Assembly: GCA_002376715.1 (NCBI GenBank)
Contig: DFOK01000072.1
Span: 1-23,057 of the forward strand
DNA length: 23,057 nt
Direction: 5' to 3'
From: Bacteroidales bacterium UBA3543
GTDB taxonomy: Bacteria > Bacteroidota > Bacteroidia > Bacteroidales > UBA932
Below, in pieces: positions 13,909 through 22,967 of this stretch. Position numbers and translations under genes: made by a program. How positions within the stretch are numbered: position 1 is the first letter of the stretch; every line of letters begins with the position of its first letter. A model generated the notes under the pieces. The model was not told the origin of the DNA. It saw only the letters and a program-made list of their open reading frames with translations, and did not search any database.

Positions 13909-16561
13909 ACTTGTAGTACTCTTTATTTTGTTGCTCCTTGGTGTTTTTGCTTCAGGAAATGTTTTATATGCCCAACGGGCAAATGTTCGTCTGAGTCATG
14001 TCAGCATTGATTCGCTGGTCAGTTATGTAAGGAGCATTCATCCTAAGACCTATTTTATTTCCGATGGTTTGGATCAGGCCAATTATACGGTAGACGCTCC
14101 GCGTGAAAAGATACTCGAAAGCATACTTTCGGAGCTCAAGAATAAGGGTTATGCCGTCACGCGTTTTGATGGCGGCATATATATCCTTAGAACGGTAGGT
14201 TTTGCAACCGAGCTTCCCATGGGTTATTTCAATAGTGATGAGCCGATGCAGCGTGATACTTCCATCTATCTTGATCAGTCGGGATACAAATTTACGTTTG
14301 CCAACAAGGTGTATGAGATAGGTGAGTCCAATAGCGGAGTCACAGGGAAGGTCTATCTAAGCGGCTACATTACCGATGTGGCTACGGGAGAACCTTTGGT
14401 TGGAATTACTATCCTTGAGGCGAGTACAGGTGCTTATACTCAAAGCGACGCATCGGGTTTTTACAGGATATTGCTGCCTGTAGGGGAACACTTGCTCCGT
14501 TTTACGGGCTATTCTCTCGAAGATCTGGATTTAAATGTCCTGCTTCACGATAGAGGGACTCTGGATGTGACTATGAAAGAAAAAGTTTTCGCCCTCAAAG
14601 GTGCGGTTATTACTTCCGAAGGGATGGTCAACCATCGCAGCAGCCGTTTGGGTGTGGAGAGAGTACGTGTAGAGAATATTAAAAAAGTACCCGCAGTTTT
14701 CGGTGAGGCAGATGTTATAAAAGTTATAATGACACTTCCCGGTGTTAAATCGGTGGGTGAGGCCTCCGGCGGATTTAATGTTCGTGGCGGAGCCAATGAC
14801 CAGAATTTAATTCTTTTTAACGAAGGCACAATTTACAATCCAAACCACCTGTTCGGTATCTTCTCTGCCTTCAATACGGATATTGTGAATGACGTAGAAC
14901 TATTTAAGAGTTCCATTCCCGCCGAATATGGCGGAAGAATTTCTTCGGTGCTCGATATCAGGGGCCGTGAAGGTAATAGTAAAAATATAGCAGGCTCCCT
15001 CGGTTTGGGGGTTCTTACCAGCAGATTCCATCTCGAAGGTCCGATACAAAAGGAGAAGACTACATTTATTCTCGGGGGCAGGACTACCTATTCCGACTGG
15101 ATACTGAAAGTTCTTCCGAAAAATAGCGAATATTCCAATGGAACTGCCTCATTTAATGACCTCAATGCGCAAGTAAGTCATAGATTCAACCAGAAAAATT
15201 CCCTCCATTTTTCCGGTTATTATTCGAGAGACAGATTCAGTTTTACTGCAGACACTACATACAGATATCACAATGCAAATTTCTCCTTGAAATGGAGAAA
15301 CCACTTCAGCGACGGCCATTCACTCGTCCTTTCGACAGGGTACGATAGCTATGGCTACAAGGTGGAGGACACCCATAATGACTGGAGCTCCTTCTCACTC
15401 TCAAGCAACATCAGGCAGGGCTATCTCAAACTCAGATTCCAGTCGCTTGTCGCAGCAAAACACACATTTTCTTACGGTCTTAATTCAACCATGTACAATG
15501 TGGAGCCCGGCAACAGACTTCCTTACGGAGATTCTTCTGCCATTGAACCGCGTCGTCTAACGACGGAACAGGCTCTGGAGACATCGTTATTTTTCAATGA
15601 TACCTATCAACCGACAGATCGTCTTTCATTTGATTTCGGATTGAGACTTTCCAGCTATTTGAGCCTCAATTCCCGTAAATTTTACGGTACCCCTGAATTA
15701 CGTATTTCCGGAAAATACTCATTCTTACCAAATCTCTCCTTAAAAGCGGGATTTAACAGTATGTCTCAGTATATTCATAAGATATCCAATACCGTAGCCA
15801 TTTCACCCACGGATACATGGAAGCTTGCAGACGCCGATATAGGGCCGCAAAGGGGTTGGCAGACTGCGGCAGGACTATACTGGACGGTATTTGACCACCG
15901 AGTAGACCTCTCTCTCGAAGGTTATTATAAGATGATGCGTGATTATCCGGATTACAAGAGCGGAGCCATACTTGTGATGAATGAAAACCTTGCACAGGAG
16001 TTGATTTCTACAATGGGAAAAGCCTACGGAGTCGAACTGATGGTCAAAAAGCCGGGCGGAAAACTTAACGGATGGATCTCATACACCTACTCCAGATCAA
16101 TGCTTAGGGAGATGGAGGACAGAGGTCTGCAAACCATTAATAATGGAGAGTGGTACAATGCTCCTCACGACAAACCGCACGACCTCAAACTTGTGGGCAA
16201 CTACAAATTTACTCACAGATATAGCATATCGGTCAACCTGGACTATTCTACAGGTCGTCCCGTGACAATACCGGTGGCTAAATACATTTATGGTGGTGGC
16301 TACCGTCTCTACTATAGCGAGCGCAACGGTTACCGCGTGCCGGATTATTTCCGCCTCGATCTGGCGGTTAATATTGAACCAAGCCACTATCTCCGCCAGC
16401 TGTCCCATCTCTCCGTAACCTTCGGAGTCTACAATGTAACCGGTCGCAAAAATCCCTATTCGGTATTTTACACCCGCAACAGCAGTGGAGGTGTCAGCGG
16501 TAATATGCTCTGTGTCTTTGCGGTGCCAATACCATATATCAACCTCAATCTCAAATTCTGA
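13886..16561 (+). CDS. TonB-dependent outer-membrane receptor with STN and carboxypeptidase-regulatory-like domains
   Basis: This 891-aa outer-membrane receptor would import a ligand using TonB energy. Order: signal peptide (1 to about 30, cut near YAQ), STN-like domain (34-103), carboxypeptidase-regulatory-like beta domain (157-232, GYITDVATGEPLVGITILE), plug (about 259-365, with GGFNVRGGANDQNLIL and PAEYGGRISSVLDI), then a 22-strand-type barrel ending in the outer-membrane signature aromatic residue (NLNLKF). The form resembles receptors paired with DUF4249 lipoproteins rather than SusC. STN domains often signal to a FecR-type anti-sigma factor, but no FecR or ECF sigma gene is in the window. 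It overlaps its upstream neighbour by 23 nt and the DUF4249 gene by 1 nt. Substrate unknown. Confidence 0.93.
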   Translation: MLKVRSSRLVVLFILLLLGVFASGNVLYAQRANVRLSHVSIDSLVSYVRSIHPKTYFISDGLDQANYTVDAPREKILESILSELKNKGYAVTRFDGGIYILRTVGFATELPMGYFNSDEPMQRDTSIYLDQSGYKFTFANKVYEIGESNSGVTGKVYLSGYITDVATGEPLVGITILEASTGAYTQSDASGFYRILLPVGEHLLRFTGYSLEDLDLNVLLHDRGTLDVTMKEKVFALKGAVITSEGMVNHRSSRLGVERVRVENIKKVPAVFGEADVIKVIMTLPGVKSVGEASGGFNVRGGANDQNLILFNEGTIYNPNHLFGIFSAFNTDIVNDVELFKSSIPAEYGGRISSVLDIRGREGNSKNIAGSLGLGVLTSRFHLEGPIQKEKTTFILGGRTTYSDWILKVLPKNSEYSNGTASFNDLNAQVSHRFNQKNSLHFSGYYSRDRFSFTADTTYRYHNANFSLKWRNHFSDGHSLVLSTGYDSYGYKVEDTHNDWSSFSLSSNIRQGYLKLRFQSLVAAKHTFSYGLNSTMYNVEPGNRLPYGDSSAIEPRRLTTEQALETSLFFNDTYQPTDRLSFDFGLRLSSYLSLNSRKFYGTPELRISGKYSFLPNLSLKAGFNSMSQYIHKISNTVAISPTDTWKLADADIGPQRGWQTAAGLYWTVFDHRVDLSLEGYYKMMRDYPDYKSGAILVMNENLAQELISTMGKAYGVELMVKKPGGKLNGWISYTYSRSMLREMEDRGLQTINNGEWYNAPHDKPHDLKLVGNYKFTHRYSISVNLDYSTGRPVTIPVAKYIYGGGYRLYYSERNGYRVPDYFRLDLAVNIEPSHYLRQLSHLSVTFGVYNVTGRKNPYSVFYTRNSSGGVSGNMLCVFAVPIPYINLNLKF

Positions 16562-17715
16562 TGAAAGAAAGACTCTCCATACTAATACTAGCGTTTGCTA
16601 CCCTAATGATGGGAAGTTGCATCTATCCATTTACACCGGAGATAGCAGATGTTGATATAGGGCTTATTGTCATAGAGGGAGATATACGAATAGGAGCCGA
16701 ATCATACATATTTGTTCGAAATACCCAGCAACTGGGTACTATCGGCACGCCCGTGAATATTACTGCCGATGTGTGGGTGGAAAGTGACAAGGGAGAGATA
16801 ACTCGCGCAGGAAATTATCGGGATGGTGCCCATATTATCGATACCCGCAATCTCGATCCCCGAAACTCTTATCGTCTCCATGTCAAACCCCATGGTCAGA
16901 GTAGTGCCGTAGAGTATGTAACCGACTGGCTGGAGGTAATCATCACTCCGGAAATCGAAGAAGTTTCATTCCGTGTGGACGAGCTTGAAAAAAAAATAAC
17001 ATTTCATGTGAGCACTACCAATTCGGATACCAATCCCTATTATAAATGGAATTGCAATGAGGTCTGGGAGTACACATCTCAGTTCTATGCATCGCACGTC
17101 TTTAACCCCAGCCGCAACACCGTCGAAGAATGTAGAGGGGAAAACACGCATTATTGCTGGGACAGAGATGTCGTCCCCAACATAATGACTGCCAGCACAG
17201 AGGCACTTACAGAGAATCGTCTTGTCAATCATCAAATTTACGAACTTCCCTTCATGAGCGACAAACTCGATTATTTATACTCACTAGAGGTAATTCAGAG
17301 TTCCATTTCGGCAGAGGCTTATGTTTATTGGGAGGTAATGTTGCGAAATACGGATCAGACCGGAGGTCTTTTTTCTCCTCAGCCAAGCGAACTAAGGGGC
17401 AATATCCACTGTGTAGGTGACTCCTCCAGAGTTGTCCTGGGATATGTTTCCGCATCGAAAGTCTCCAGCCATAGAATATTTGTCTCAGTAGATGATTTTC
17501 CGCTGCAAAACAAGCGTCAAAACTGCTCAGCTTTTATAGAAATAAACCTCGCTGAGCACTCCAAAATGAGAAGATATTACTATGGAGGCTATGATGTGGT
17601 ATTTCTAGACGAGATGACTCAAATGACCAGCTGGTCTGAGCGACGTTGTGTTGACTGTAGAGTGAAGGGAGGCACAAAAGAAAAACCCGATTTTTGGCCC
17701 AACAATCACAATTAA
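16561..17715 (+). CDS. DUF4249-family surface lipoprotein
   Basis: This 384-aa lipoprotein has signal MKERLSILIL plus lipobox MGSC, lipidated Cys20, followed by the family's typical IYPFTPE start. The C-terminal family signature is also clear: RRCVDCRVKGG then KPDFWPN. DUF4249 proteins are commonly encoded directly after a TonB-dependent receptor, as here (TGATG overlap of stop and start), and may act as its extracellular partner, a role analogous to SusD; this is inferred, not shown. A segment around 165-205 carries extra cysteines (CNEVWEY, EECRGENTHYCW) that could form disulphides. Confidence 0.88.
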   Translation: MKERLSILILAFATLMMGSCIYPFTPEIADVDIGLIVIEGDIRIGAESYIFVRNTQQLGTIGTPVNITADVWVESDKGEITRAGNYRDGAHIIDTRNLDPRNSYRLHVKPHGQSSAVEYVTDWLEVIITPEIEEVSFRVDELEKKITFHVSTTNSDTNPYYKWNCNEVWEYTSQFYASHVFNPSRNTVEECRGENTHYCWDRDVVPNIMTASTEALTENRLVNHQIYELPFMSDKLDYLYSLEVIQSSISAEAYVYWEVMLRNTDQTGGLFSPQPSELRGNIHCVGDSSRVVLGYVSASKVSSHRIFVSVDDFPLQNKRQNCSAFIEINLAEHSKMRRYYYGGYDVVFLDEMTQMTSWSERRCVDCRVKGGTKEKPDFWPNNHN

Positions 17716-17718
17716 AAG

Positions 17719-19383
17719 ATGAGAAGATACTTTACTATATTGACATCACTGGCGGCATTTATTTTGCTGATATCCGCTCCTCTCTATGCTCAGCGAGTAG
17801 AGAGAGTGTGGTTTTCCACTGACAGGAGTATATATGTGGCCGGAGAGAGAATTTGGTGCTCGGCACTCTGTATGGATGTCGCTACCCGCACTCCCTCTGA
17901 GTTAAGCAGTATCGCCTATATGGAGCTTCACTCTGCGTCCGGGGTGGCACAAACCGCTAAAATAGCACTTATGGAGGGGCGCGGAGCAGGGTATATCGAT
18001 CTGCCCAATACTCTTCCTACCGGCAATTACTGTCTCATAGCTTATACTTCGGCCAATTTCAACGAGCGCGGATATGATTTCGATGCGGCATTCAGTAGGG
18101 AAATCTCCATTTTCAATGTATTATCCACCGCAAGGAGCGGGGAAGTCAAGGTGGTGGAGGAGAGTGATTATCTGGCTGCAGTAGCAGCTGCTCCTTCTAT
18201 GAAACCGTGTGCTGATATTCAAATCAATGTTGCTTCGGAAGCTGGACGTTTAGATCAAATCCCTATCAGCATAGCGAACAACACAGCTGAGGAGATTACC
18301 TTCTCACTATCGATATTCAATGAAGACGACATTCTGGTAGGCAAGATAACGGGTCCTGAAGAGTTTCTGGAATTGCTGCCGGATGCGAATAAAGTGATCT
18401 TTGATCGCAACCGCACCCCGGAGTATGAGGGGGAGATAATTACTGCGCAAAGCAATGAAAAAACCGCCTACATCTCGGCTATAGGTAATTATTCGGACAT
18501 ATACATAGCAGAAAGTGAGGATGATGGTACTGTTCGTTTTTTTACCGGCAATATCTATGGAGATGTGGAACTGGTTGGCAATATCGCTTCCATCAGGCAG
18601 CCATTTGCCGAACCGCAGCTCAAGGCCCCGTCTCCGCTGTTGATTAGCCAATCGCTCAGGGATCGTCTTGAATTCAGAGGTGCCGCCATGCAGATTGGCA
18701 GACGGTTTGATTCGGATACTTTGTGCGAACTGCTTCCCAAACGAGAAAACACACTTCTGGGTGCAGAACGAATCACCTACCTTCTCGATGATTACACCAG
18801 ATTTCCCCTAATGGAGGAGGTTATTGTCGAATACATTTCCCAGATACGTGCCCGTAAAAAAGCGGACGGCACAAGAGACATCCAGGTCAAAATAGAAAAT
18901 GTCTTCCGTATAGGAGAGTTTGCGGAAGATGCATCTTTGATGATGGTGGATGGAGTGCCGATTTTTGACCATGAAATGATCTACAGATATGATCCGATGC
19001 TGGTTGAATCGATAGATATTTATCCCTATGCCTATTTTATCGGTAGCAGACAGTTTGACGGCATTGTCAATATGAAGACATATAAAGGGACCATTCCTTC
19101 GTTGACCTTTGGCCCTGAAGTGCGTATTATCGAGTTTCAAGGAGCGGCCATTCCGATGGCATACACCTGTTGTAATGTGGCCGAAAATGCCGACTATCCT
19201 GATTATCGGCAGACTTTGTATTGGCATCCTCTGCTCACTGCGGGAGCTGCCGGCGCTACGGACTCTTCAATCACCGTCATATGCAATACCCCCGACTACA
19301 GTGGTACATTCTCGGTTGTCGTAGAAGGGATTACTTCTTCCGGTTGTCCGGTTTTTAGCAAAAAAGCCTTCAAGGTGCAGTAA
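17719..19383 (+). CDS. secreted protein with MG2-like N-terminus and TonB-plug-like C-terminus, no barrel
   Basis: This 554-aa protein has a signal peptide (1-24, cut after YAQ). Residues 27-135 (VWFSTDRSIYVAGERIWC, then LPTGNYCLIAYT) look like the MG2 domain of alpha-2-macroglobulins. Residues about 361-458 read like a TonB-receptor plug: MMVDGVPIFDHEMIYRYDP, VESIDIYPYAYFIGSRQF and DGIVNMKTYKG. No beta-barrel follows; the last 95 residues are a short beta-type tail. I recall similar proteins in other Bacteroidota without known function. It starts 3 nt after the DUF4249 gene and ends the operon, 23 nt before the rpsL promoter, with no evident terminator between. A periplasmic or surface partner of the receptor is a reasonable guess. 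Confidence 0.8.
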   Translation: MRRYFTILTSLAAFILLISAPLYAQRVERVWFSTDRSIYVAGERIWCSALCMDVATRTPSELSSIAYMELHSASGVAQTAKIALMEGRGAGYIDLPNTLPTGNYCLIAYTSANFNERGYDFDAAFSREISIFNVLSTARSGEVKVVEESDYLAAVAAAPSMKPCADIQINVASEAGRLDQIPISIANNTAEEITFSLSIFNEDDILVGKITGPEEFLELLPDANKVIFDRNRTPEYEGEIITAQSNEKTAYISAIGNYSDIYIAESEDDGTVRFFTGNIYGDVELVGNIASIRQPFAEPQLKAPSPLLISQSLRDRLEFRGAAMQIGRRFDSDTLCELLPKRENTLLGAERITYLLDDYTRFPLMEEVIVEYISQIRARKKADGTRDIQVKIENVFRIGEFAEDASLMMVDGVPIFDHEMIYRYDPMLVESIDIYPYAYFIGSRQFDGIVNMKTYKGTIPSLTFGPEVRIIEFQGAAIPMAYTCCNVAENADYPDYRQTLYWHPLLTAGAAGATDSSITVICNTPDYSGTFSVVVEGITSSGCPVFSKKAFKVQ

Positions 19384-19406
19384 AATGCAATTTTGTTGAC
19401 AACTTG

Positions 19407-19437
19407 TTTGTAAATCAGATTATTTGTTCTATCTTTG
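19407..19437 (+). promoter_or_regulatory. promoter of the rpsL-rpsG-fusA-rpsJ operon
   Basis: The -33 box TTTG (19407-19410) and -7 box TATCTTTG (19430-19437) are separated by 19 bp, matching the Bacteroidota consensus. The leader to the rpsL ATG (19492) is about 50 nt. A short palindrome, GTTGACAAC, lies just upstream. Confidence 0.85.
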
Positions 19438-19441
19438 CAAC

Positions 19442-19455
19442 CCGCAAAAATGCGG
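19442..19455 (+). promoter_or_regulatory. hairpin at the very 5' end of the rpsL leader
   Basis: CCGCA (19442-19446) and TGCGG (19451-19455) form a 5-bp stem around AAAA, starting within a few bases of the expected transcription start. It may protect the mRNA 5' end or act in regulation. Confidence 0.4.
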
Positions 19456-19491
19456 AGTTATAAACATTAAATAAAAGATTAACAAACATTT

Positions 19492-19875
<384 letters not shown>

Positions 19876-19908
19876 CCATTAGTTTTAACTGTTAAATTTT
19901 GAGAAAAA

Positions 19909-20385
19909 ATGAGAAAAACGAAGCCTAAAAAGAGGATTCTACTTCCTGATCCTAAGTATCACGATGTACAGGTTACCCGTTTCGTGAACAACTTGATGTT
20001 ACAGGGGAAGAAGAGTATCGCTTATTCTATTTTTTACGATGCGATCGACATGATCGGCGAGAAGATGAAAGATTCTGACAAGGCTCCTCTCGAAATTTGG
20101 AAAAAAGCATTGGAAAACATTACTCCGCAGGTTGAGGTAAAAAGCCGCAGAGTAGGTGGTGCGAACTTCCAAGTACCGACAGAGTTGCGTCCGGAAAGAA
20201 AGATCTCTCTCAGTATGAAGAATATGATACTTTACGCCCGTAAACGTTCCGGCCGCTCAATGTCTGAGAAGTTGGCTGCAGAAATAATGGCTGCATACAA
20301 TAATGAAGGTGCAGCATTCAAAAGAAAAGAAGATATGCACAGAATGGCTGAGGCCAACAAGGCCTTTGCCCACTTCCGTTTCTAA
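19909..20385 (+). CDS. rpsG: 30S ribosomal protein S7
   Basis: This 158-aa protein nucleates assembly of the 30S head and contacts tRNA at the E site. Seen: the S7 signature DPKYHDVQVTRFVNNLM (14-30), RRVGGANFQVP (80-90), and a C-terminal helix ending DMHRMAEANKAFAHFRF. It begins 33 nt after rpsL in the same operon. In E. coli S7 represses translation of this operon; whether that occurs here is not visible. Confidence 0.98.
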   Translation: MRKTKPKKRILLPDPKYHDVQVTRFVNNLMLQGKKSIAYSIFYDAIDMIGEKMKDSDKAPLEIWKKALENITPQVEVKSRRVGGANFQVPTELRPERKISLSMKNMILYARKRSGRSMSEKLAAEIMAAYNNEGAAFKRKEDMHRMAEANKAFAHFRF

Positions 20386-20404
20386 TCCGGTATTAGTACA
20401 TTAG

Positions 20405-22525
20405 ATGGCAAGAGATCTAAAATATACAAGAAACATTGGTATAATGGCTCATATCGATGCTGGTAAGACCACAACATCTGAGCGCATTCTCTACTACACG
20501 GGCAAGACCCATAAGTTGGGAGAGGTGCACGAAGGTGCTGCCACCATGGACTGGATGGTTCAGGAGCAGGAGAGAGGTATTACCATCACATCGGCTGCTA
20601 CTACCGCTTTCTGGAATTACAACAATGAGCAGTACCAGATCAATCTTATAGATACTCCGGGCCACGTTGACTTCACCGTTGAGGTGGAGCGTTCACTTCG
20701 TGTTCTTGATGGCACAATCGCCACTTTCTGTGCGGTAGGCCGCGTACAGCCTCAGTCAGAGACCGTATGGCGCCAGGCAGACAAGTATCACGTGCCCAAG
20801 ATTGCCTATGTCAATAAGATGGATCGCACAGGAGCTGATTTTCTTGCTGTGGTGGAGGAGATTAACGAAAAACTCGGAGCGCGGGCCATTCCCATTTCGC
20901 TCCCTATCGGAGCTGAGGAGAATTTCGAGGGAGTTGTCGACCTTATCTCAAAAAAGGCCTATTTTTACAATTTAAGTAAGGACCTTGTTAACTATGAGAT
21001 AAAGGAGATTCCCAAGAAGATGGTCGCAGAAGTTGAGGAGTGGCGCGGTAAACTGATCGAGTCAGTTGCCGAGTACAATGAAGAGATACTTGAGAAGTTT
21101 TTCGAAGATCCCGATTCAATCACCGAAGAGGAGATTATTGATGCCCTTAGAAAGGCTACCATCGATATGGCAGTGGTTCCAACCACTTGCGGATCTTCCT
21201 TCAAAAACAAAGGAGTACAATTGCTTCTTGATGCCGTAATGCGTTATCTCCCCTCTCCTCTGGATAAGGGAGAAATCAAGGGTATAGATCCACGTAACGG
21301 TGCCGAACTTGTACGCAAGTTCAACACTGATGAGCCTTTCTGCGGATTGGTCTTCAAGATTGCTACAGACCCCTTTGTAGGTAGATTGGCCTTTATCAGA
21401 GCCTATTCGGGTAAACTGGATGCCGGCTCCTATGTACTAAATACCCGTTCCGGTAAAAAGGAACGCGTTGCAAGGCTTTACCAGATGCACTCCAACAAGC
21501 AGAATCCCATCGAATGCGTTGAGGCGGGCGATATCTGTGCTGCCGTAGGTTTCAAGGAGTTGCGTACAGGTGATACCATTTGTCGCGAAGATAAACCGAT
21601 TGTCCTGGAGTCCATGACGTTTCCGGATCCGGTTATAGGTCTGGCTGTAGAGCCCAAGACCCAGAAAGATCTCGACAAGCTTGGTATTGCTCTTGGTAAG
21701 CTTTCAGAAGAAGACCCTACCTTTACCGTCCAGACTGACATTGAGACCGGCCAGACCATTATCAGCGGAATGGGCGAGCTCCATCTTGATATCATCGTGG
21801 ACCGTCTCCGTCGTGAATTCGGCGTTGAGATCAACCAGGGTGCGCCTCAGGTCAATTACAAAGAGGCCATCACCGGTACTCATCACCACAGAGAGGTATT
21901 TAAGAAGCAGACAGGCGGTCGAGGTAAATTTGCCGATATAGTTGTCGAAATTTCCCCTGCAGATGAGGGCGTGACAGGACTTCAGTTTATCGATGAAGTA
22001 AAGGGTGGAAATATTCCCCGTGAATTTATCCCCTCTGTCGAGAAAGGCTTCAGGTCTGCAATGGCAAATGGTGTTTTGGCAGGTTACGAGGTGACATCCA
22101 TGAAGGTAAGACTTCTGGATGGCTCTTTCCACCCTGTCGATTCCGACTCGCTTTCATTCGAGATCTGTGCCCGTCAGGCATTCCGCAAGGCGCTTCCCAA
22201 GTGTTCACCGGTACTGATGGAGCCGATTATGTCTCTGGAGGTTGTTACTCCTGAAGAATATATGGGTGATATTGTCGGTGACATCAATCGCCGCAGGGGT
22301 CAAATTGTCGACATGGATTCCAAAGGCAATGCAAGAATTGTCAAAGCCAAGGTTCCGCTCTCCGAGCAGTTTGGTTACGTTACTGTTCTGAGGACACTTT
22401 CCTCCGGACGTGCCACAGCCACAATGGAATTTTCGCATTATGCGGAGGTTCCCGATAATATATCAAAAGATGTTGTCGAGAAACATGGCGGACGTAGGTT
22501 TTTTGACAATGATGATGACGAATAA
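20405..22525 (+). CDS. fusA: elongation factor G
   Basis: This 706-aa GTPase moves tRNA and mRNA through the ribosome and helps recycle ribosomes. The G domain has G1 AHIDAGKT (15-22), G2 within RGITIT (57-62), G3 DTPGH (83-87) and G4 NKMD (137-140). Domains II-V follow at normal length, including GELHLDIIVDRL (about 457-468) and the domain IV-V tail. The GTPase motifs are intact, so this is the canonical EF-G rather than the GTPase-deficient paralogue reported in Bacteroides. It lies 19 nt after rpsG. No tuf gene follows, in contrast to the E. coli str operon. Confidence 0.98.
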   Translation: MARDLKYTRNIGIMAHIDAGKTTTSERILYYTGKTHKLGEVHEGAATMDWMVQEQERGITITSAATTAFWNYNNEQYQINLIDTPGHVDFTVEVERSLRVLDGTIATFCAVGRVQPQSETVWRQADKYHVPKIAYVNKMDRTGADFLAVVEEINEKLGARAIPISLPIGAEENFEGVVDLISKKAYFYNLSKDLVNYEIKEIPKKMVAEVEEWRGKLIESVAEYNEEILEKFFEDPDSITEEEIIDALRKATIDMAVVPTTCGSSFKNKGVQLLLDAVMRYLPSPLDKGEIKGIDPRNGAELVRKFNTDEPFCGLVFKIATDPFVGRLAFIRAYSGKLDAGSYVLNTRSGKKERVARLYQMHSNKQNPIECVEAGDICAAVGFKELRTGDTICREDKPIVLESMTFPDPVIGLAVEPKTQKDLDKLGIALGKLSEEDPTFTVQTDIETGQTIISGMGELHLDIIVDRLRREFGVEINQGAPQVNYKEAITGTHHHREVFKKQTGGRGKFADIVVEISPADEGVTGLQFIDEVKGGNIPREFIPSVEKGFRSAMANGVLAGYEVTSMKVRLLDGSFHPVDSDSLSFEICARQAFRKALPKCSPVLMEPIMSLEVVTPEEYMGDIVGDINRRRGQIVDMDSKGNARIVKAKVPLSEQFGYVTVLRTLSSGRATATMEFSHYAEVPDNISKDVVEKHGGRRFFDNDDDE

Positions 22526-22542
22526 TTAAAAAAATCACAATA

Positions 22543-22848
22543 ATGAGCCAGAAAATCAGAATAAAATTGAAATCTTACGATCATGCGCTGGTTGACAAAT
22601 CGGTCGACAGGATTGTAAAGACAGTAAAGGCCACCGGTGCTGTGGTCAGCGGCCCGATTCCGCTTCCCACAGACAAGAAGATCTTCACTGTCAACCGCTC
22701 GACTTTTGTAAACAAAAAAGCACGCGAGCAGTTCGAACTCAATTCATTCCGACGCCTCCTGGATATTTACAGCTCAACTCCTAAGACCGTTGATGCTCTT
22801 ATGAAGCTTGAGCTCCCCAGTGGTGTCGAAGTTGAAATAAAAGTTTGA
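22543..22848 (+). CDS. rpsJ: 30S ribosomal protein S10
   Basis: This 101-aa protein serves in the 30S head and, in E. coli, as NusE in antitermination. It matches along its whole length: KIRIKLKSYDHALVD, GPIPLPTDKKIFTVNRS and the C-terminal LPSGVEVEIKV. It begins 17 nt after fusA. In Bacteroides, rplC and the rest of the S10 operon follow; here a tRNA with its own promoter comes next, and the window ends. Confidence 0.98.
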   Translation: MSQKIRIKLKSYDHALVDKSVDRIVKTVKATGAVVSGPIPLPTDKKIFTVNRSTFVNKKAREQFELNSFRRLLDIYSSTPKTVDALMKLELPSGVEVEIKV

Positions 22849-22858
22849 TAAAAGTATT

Positions 22859-22889
22859 TTTGCGGTAAGGCATTATTTTGCTACTTTTG
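22859..22889 (+). promoter_or_regulatory. promoter of the tRNA gene
   Basis: The -33 box TTTG (22859-22862) and -7 box TACTTTTG (22882-22889) have the ideal 19-bp spacing. It starts 11 nt after the rpsJ stop, with no terminator between, so rpsJ transcripts could run into the tRNA too. Confidence 0.75.
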
Positions 22890-22900
22890 TCACGCGACGG

Positions 22901-22929
22901 GTCATCAGGTCCCTTGAGGAGTCGATGAC
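22901..22929 (+). promoter_or_regulatory. hairpin in the tRNA 5' leader
   Basis: GTCATC (22901-22906) pairs with GATGAC (22924-22929); inside it TCC (22910-22912) can pair with GGA (22918-22920). The leader also repeats TCAGGTCCC (22905-22913), identical to 22965-22973 at the tRNA 5' end. It may affect processing of the precursor. Confidence 0.4.
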
Positions 22930-22967
22930 TTTAGTAGATTATCTTTTGTACATCATAGATAGTTTCA

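Noticed and set aside
20405..22525. GTPase-deficient EF-G paralogue as reported in Bacteroides
   Set aside because: All G-domain motifs are intact and the gene lies in the str operon, as expected for the canonical factor.
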